Assembly (NCBI GenBank): GCA_034440575.1
Contig: JAOTOL010001598.1
Coordinates: 732,501 to 796,500 of the forward strand
Direction: 5' to 3'
DNA from: Imbricaverruca yamaguchii
Taxonomy: Eukaryota; Arthropoda; Thecostraca; Neoverrucidae
Length of the DNA: 64,000 nt
Below, piece by piece: positions 61,131 to 64,000 of this stretch. The position numbers and the translations under genes are program-made. Within the stretch, counting starts at the first letter, position 1. Each line of letters begins with the position of its first letter. The notes beneath the pieces were generated by a model. The model saw only the letters and a program-made list of their open reading frames with translations. It was not told where the DNA came from and searched no databases.

Positions 61131-61800
61131 ATGGAATTTGCTCCAAGAGTTCATATATTTGAGGCGTATTTTAATTCATGTTCATTACAAATATCCGCCA
61201 AGCATAACACTGCTTTCACACGTGGGCAAACAATGTTTACCTTGTCCACGTTTGAAAGCCGCCCCTGTTATTGTATTTCCCCACTCACCACTGCACTGAT
61301 CTCGTGGTTCCCCGCACCAGATACGCTTCGTGTAATCATTATTTAACTGGATTGTCAATTGCAGTGCACTCCTCAACATTATGTGCCATTGGGAAATTGG
61401 CAATTTTATAAGCAATTTGGGTTTGTCCGGCTTGGATCATTACCTCGAAAATAGAGACTTATTTTCTCTCTCATGTTTATGGCTGAGCCTCAATGGCTGA
61501 CCACCAGGCTGAGTCTTCACCATATGAGTGCTATTTACAACCTGTGTGAATGTAGTGATCACTGGGCATGTCTCAGTGATCACTGGACATGTGCAGGTGT
61601 ATGCACTGGTGAATGGTCAGGAATAATCGGCGGGATGATGATCATATGGAGACAACAGCATTATTGTTTGGACCATTTTATCATCTACTGAGGTGACAAA
61701 CCACTCTTGCACATTGGTTTGGAGCCCTTGCTGTTATTCATAAGTATGTGACAGCCCTAGTTGTCTAATGCTCTGTAGGCGACAGCCTGAACATTTGTCA
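61131..61800. other. Unassigned sequence upstream of the GST gene
   Basis: The stretch contains short repeats of GTGATCACTGGGCATG near 61555-61590. It would hold the promoter if the exon ending at 61903 is the first exon. I see no clear TATA or initiator element. Confidence 0.35.
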
Positions 61801-61903
61801 CCTGGTTTTGTTCAGTGTCCAGCAACTGTCAGCGCCTGGGCTCGTACCGTGATGCCTGCAGGGCATCTGTGCTCCGGGAGAATGGCGAAACTGAATGGTC
61901 CAC
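61801..61903 (+). other. Probable 5' untranslated exon of the GST gene
   Basis: A strong donor, CAC/GTGAGT, at 61904 pairs with the acceptor CTGTCTGCAG ending at 61974, giving a 71-nt intron just before the GST start codon. An ATG at about 61882 opens a frame that is out of phase with GST after splicing, so this exon is probably untranslated or carries a short upstream frame. The left edge of the exon is not determined. Confidence 0.45.
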
Positions 61904-61981
61904 GTGAGTCTCCGAGAGAACCAAGTGTTCTCTTGTCTTCGTTTAACTGATGATTGTGCCACTTCTGTCTGCAGCAGAGCC

Positions 61982-62181
61982 ATGGTTGTGGACATCTACG
62001 CGGTGGAGGCCAGTCCTCCTTGCCGTGCTGTGTTCCTGGTGGCCAAAGCCATCGGCCTCGACTACAACCTGAAGATCATCAGCCTGGAAAAGGGCGAGCA
62101 AAAGACGCCCGAGTTCCTGAAGATGAATCCGCAGCACACTGTGCCAACGATGGACGACGGAGGAGTAACCTTAGGCGAGAG
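61982..62181 (+). CDS. Glutathione S-transferase, Delta/Epsilon-like, first coding exon
   Basis: The exon encodes residues 1-66 plus two bases of codon 67 of a cytosolic GST, which conjugates glutathione to electrophiles in detoxification. The ATG in CCATGG context follows an acceptor CTGTCTGCAG. The thioredoxin-fold start YAVEASPPCRAV carries the catalytic-type serine (Ser11) of Delta and Epsilon GSTs. The stretch NPQHTVPTMDD holds the G-site His and the cis-proline (Pro55). The exon ends in GGCGAGAG before a GTGAGA donor, and the next exon completes the glutathione-binding ESRAI motif. Codon usage is GC-rich at third positions, as expected for an expressed gene. Delta versus Epsilon cannot be settled without the C-terminal half. 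Confidence 0.95.
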
Positions 62182-63312
62182 GTGAGAAGTGTGGGAGATC
62201 AGAGGTGTGGGAGATCAGAGGTGTGGGAGATCAGAGGTGTGGGAGATAGAGGTGTGGGAGATCAGAGGTGTGGGAGGTGAGATATAAGAGGCGTGGGAGG
62301 TGAGAGATTAGAGGTGTGGTAGGTGAGAGGTGTGGGAGGTGAGAGGTGTGGGAGGTGAGAGGTGTGGGAGGTGAGAGGTGTGGGAGGTGAGATATGAGGT
62401 GTGGGAGGTGAGAGATTAGAGGCATGGGAGGTGAGAGGTGTGGGAGGTGAAAGGTGTGGGGGGTGAGAGGTGTGGGAGGTGAGAGAAGTGTGGGAGGTGA
62501 AAGGTATTGGAGGTGAGAGGTGTGGGGGGATGAGGGGTGTCGGGAGTGGTGGTGGTGATGGTGGATTTGTGCCTTAGGGTGCGTAGACTGTAATGGTAAT
62601 TTTGCGCTCATGTGTCGACAGTGAGAGGTGTGGAAGATGAGAGGTGCTAGATGTGAAGGGTGAGAGTTGAAAGGTGTGGGAGACAAGAGGTGAGAAGTGT
62701 AAGAGGCGGGAGGTGTCGGATGTGTGAGGTGTCGGAGGTGTGAGTTGTGGGGTGCGAAGGAGGTGAGAAGTGTGGCGAAGAAGGCTATAGGCGAAATGCG
62801 AGTGGTGATAGGCATGAGTGGTGAATAACACTGAACTCTGATTTCGGGTGGTCATGTACTAGCAATCCATTGGTTCCTCGATTATTTGATACAGACACGG
62901 GGTCTTGTTGTTGCCGCCTTTTGCGCCATTAAAAGACATTTCAGCTTTGCATAGATTGGCTCATCCAGGTTCGCTTACACAGACCAAGGACCAGGGGGCA
63001 GATTGTAAGGATGCATTTGAATCGATTGTGAAGAGATCTATGGAAACAGTTCAATTGTGTCGTCTGCTGGAACCACATGCCACGAGCACATCGCCAATGA
63101 GTAAGGAAAAATATTTTGGTAACAACGCACGACACATTCATCCGGCATCATTTATCCGTCGTCCAGCATATTAAAGACAATATCACAACAGCGAAGAATA
63201 TCGGGCAGTGGGTCGCAAGACGCTTATGTATCATTTCACCCCCCAGATATCCATCAATCGGTTACCCGAAGCCAGCCTGAGCACTTAATGAACTAATTCG
63301 TTTTGTTTCCAG
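62182..63312 (+). other. GST intron
   Basis: The 1131-nt phase-2 intron has donor GAGAG/GTGAGA and acceptor TTTTGTTTCCAG. A G-rich minisatellite fills its first third. The rest shows no recognised element. Confidence 0.85.
62183..62715. repeat. Intronic GTGGGAGGTGAGAG minisatellite
   Basis: Units of 10-16 bp such as GTGTGGGAGATCAGAG and GTGTGGGAGGTGAGAG start within two bases of the splice donor. They run as a clear array to about 62545, with degenerate units to about 62715. Many units contain AGGTGAG, the consensus of a 5' splice site. Confidence 0.9.
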
Positions 63313-63451
63313 CCGAGCCATCATCACGTACCTGATGAACAAGTACGCTCCGGACAGCAGCCTCTACCCCAAGGACCCGGCCGCACGTGGTCTGGTAGAC
63401 AGCCGGCTCTACTTCGACCTCGGACTGTTCACGTCCAGCAAAAACGTTGTG
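63313..63451 (+). CDS. Glutathione S-transferase, second coding exon (gene continues off the window)
   Basis: Acceptor TTTTGTTTCCAG precedes CCGAGCC. Joined to the previous exon it gives GESRAIITYLMNKYAPDS, where Glu66-Ser67 bind the gamma-glutamyl part of glutathione. SLYPKDPAARGLVDSRLYFD then starts the all-helical C-terminal domain, as in insect and crustacean GSTs. The likeliest donor, GTTGTG/GTGGGT, ends the exon at 63451 in phase 0 after residue 113. An alternative GGTATC donor four bases later is possible. A typical enzyme is about 210-220 residues, so roughly the C-terminal half lies beyond the right edge. Confidence 0.93.
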
Positions 63452-64000
63452 GTGGGTATCTATTAAATAATGTTATTAACTGCAACTGATATTCATGCGC
63501 CAATGAATAGCTTGCGACGTGATAGCGAGACGATGGCGACAATTGTGCTGAGACTTAAATAAAGATTTCACAAGAGATCCCGAGGAGGGAAAACCACTTA
63601 GCGTATCAACACTTCGTGCGAATCATTTTTGTGCTGAAATTTCACACATGCCTTTAAGGATCAAAAAGCCCGAAAATTAGGAGAGATAGACTGTACTGAG
63701 ACGAGGGTAAGTGCTACATAGCTTCATATCGAGATCTAAAACTAGCTATTATGGAAGTGTTTTGCATTGGGGCAAATATTACGTGGTACGATATGACTAC
63801 ATGTCTTGTTGTGCACACATTTTCTGCTTGAAGTGGTTGTAAGCCACCGGAGCTAGGCTGCGCATTTATGCTGCCAGTCAGTAGTGTATTTTGATAGAAA
63901 TGTTTCATGTTCGTATATACGGTACTGGCAACTAGGGTTGGATGCAATCCGGATTCAACTTGAAACGCTGCTTGTGTCGAATGCAACTACGGCGGAAGGA
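63452..64000 (+). other. Probable GST intron, incomplete
   Basis: No coding similarity to the GST C-terminal domain was found, so this is presumed to be the next intron. A possible polyadenylation-like AATAAA near 63560 has no supporting context. Confidence 0.5.

Noticed and set aside
61882..61984. The upstream ATG as the GST start codon
   Set aside because: After splicing of the 71-nt intron it is out of frame with the GST domain; the ATG at 61982 gives the expected family N-terminus.

Overview
The window looks like eukaryotic, almost certainly arthropod, genomic DNA. It has long intergenic tracts, many micro- and minisatellites, tRNA-derived SINEs, LINE fragments, TTAA-flanked MITEs, an intron-containing nuclear tRNA-Tyr, and one spliced protein-coding gene of the Delta/Epsilon-like (insect/crustacean type) glutathione S-transferase kind at the right edge. 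A crustacean such as a barnacle would fit, but that is inference from gene family and genome texture. There is no bacterial or organellar organisation.

Layout. 1-4.9 kb: minisatellites and unassigned DNA. 4.9-6.1 kb (minus): a decayed copy of a multicopy transposase-like invertebrate protein family. 6.8-14.2 kb: palindromic DNA, 22-bp and 11-bp arrays, GC-rich islands, a tRNA-Tyr gene and a 51-bp array. 15.8-16.85 kb (minus): 3' end of a non-LTR retrotransposon. 20.7 kb: a SINE with target-site duplications. 22.2-27.6 kb: the most structured part. Two DNA-transposon-like elements lie side by side, each bounded by (TA)n tracts, and both carry parts of one transposase-like protein family. The second is interrupted by a MITE with TTAA ends (piggyBac type), and another copy of that MITE lies at 35.7-36.6 kb. 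29-38 kb: mostly tandem repeats. 38.6 kb: second SINE copy. 39.0-40.0 kb: a cluster of MITE-like inverted termini. 45.2 kb: a different tRNA-like SINE inside a tandem repeat. 46.5-52.4 kb: more minisatellites, a (TA)n tract and one candidate exon. 56.3-58.8 kb: a direct segmental duplication. 58.8-61.1 kb (minus): a 5'-truncated CR1-clade LINE. 61.8-63.5 kb and beyond: first exons of the GST gene, running off the right edge.

Only the GST exons and the tRNA gene look like functional host genes. Nearly all other long open frames are by-products of stop-free tandem repeats or are decayed mobile-element genes. The most notable points are the paired (TA)n-bounded elements, the nested TTAA MITE whose precise removal leaves an open frame across the junction, the SINE families with clear target-site duplications, and a GST intron that begins with a minisatellite made of splice-donor-like motifs. 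Family names come from recalled motifs, since no database search was possible.
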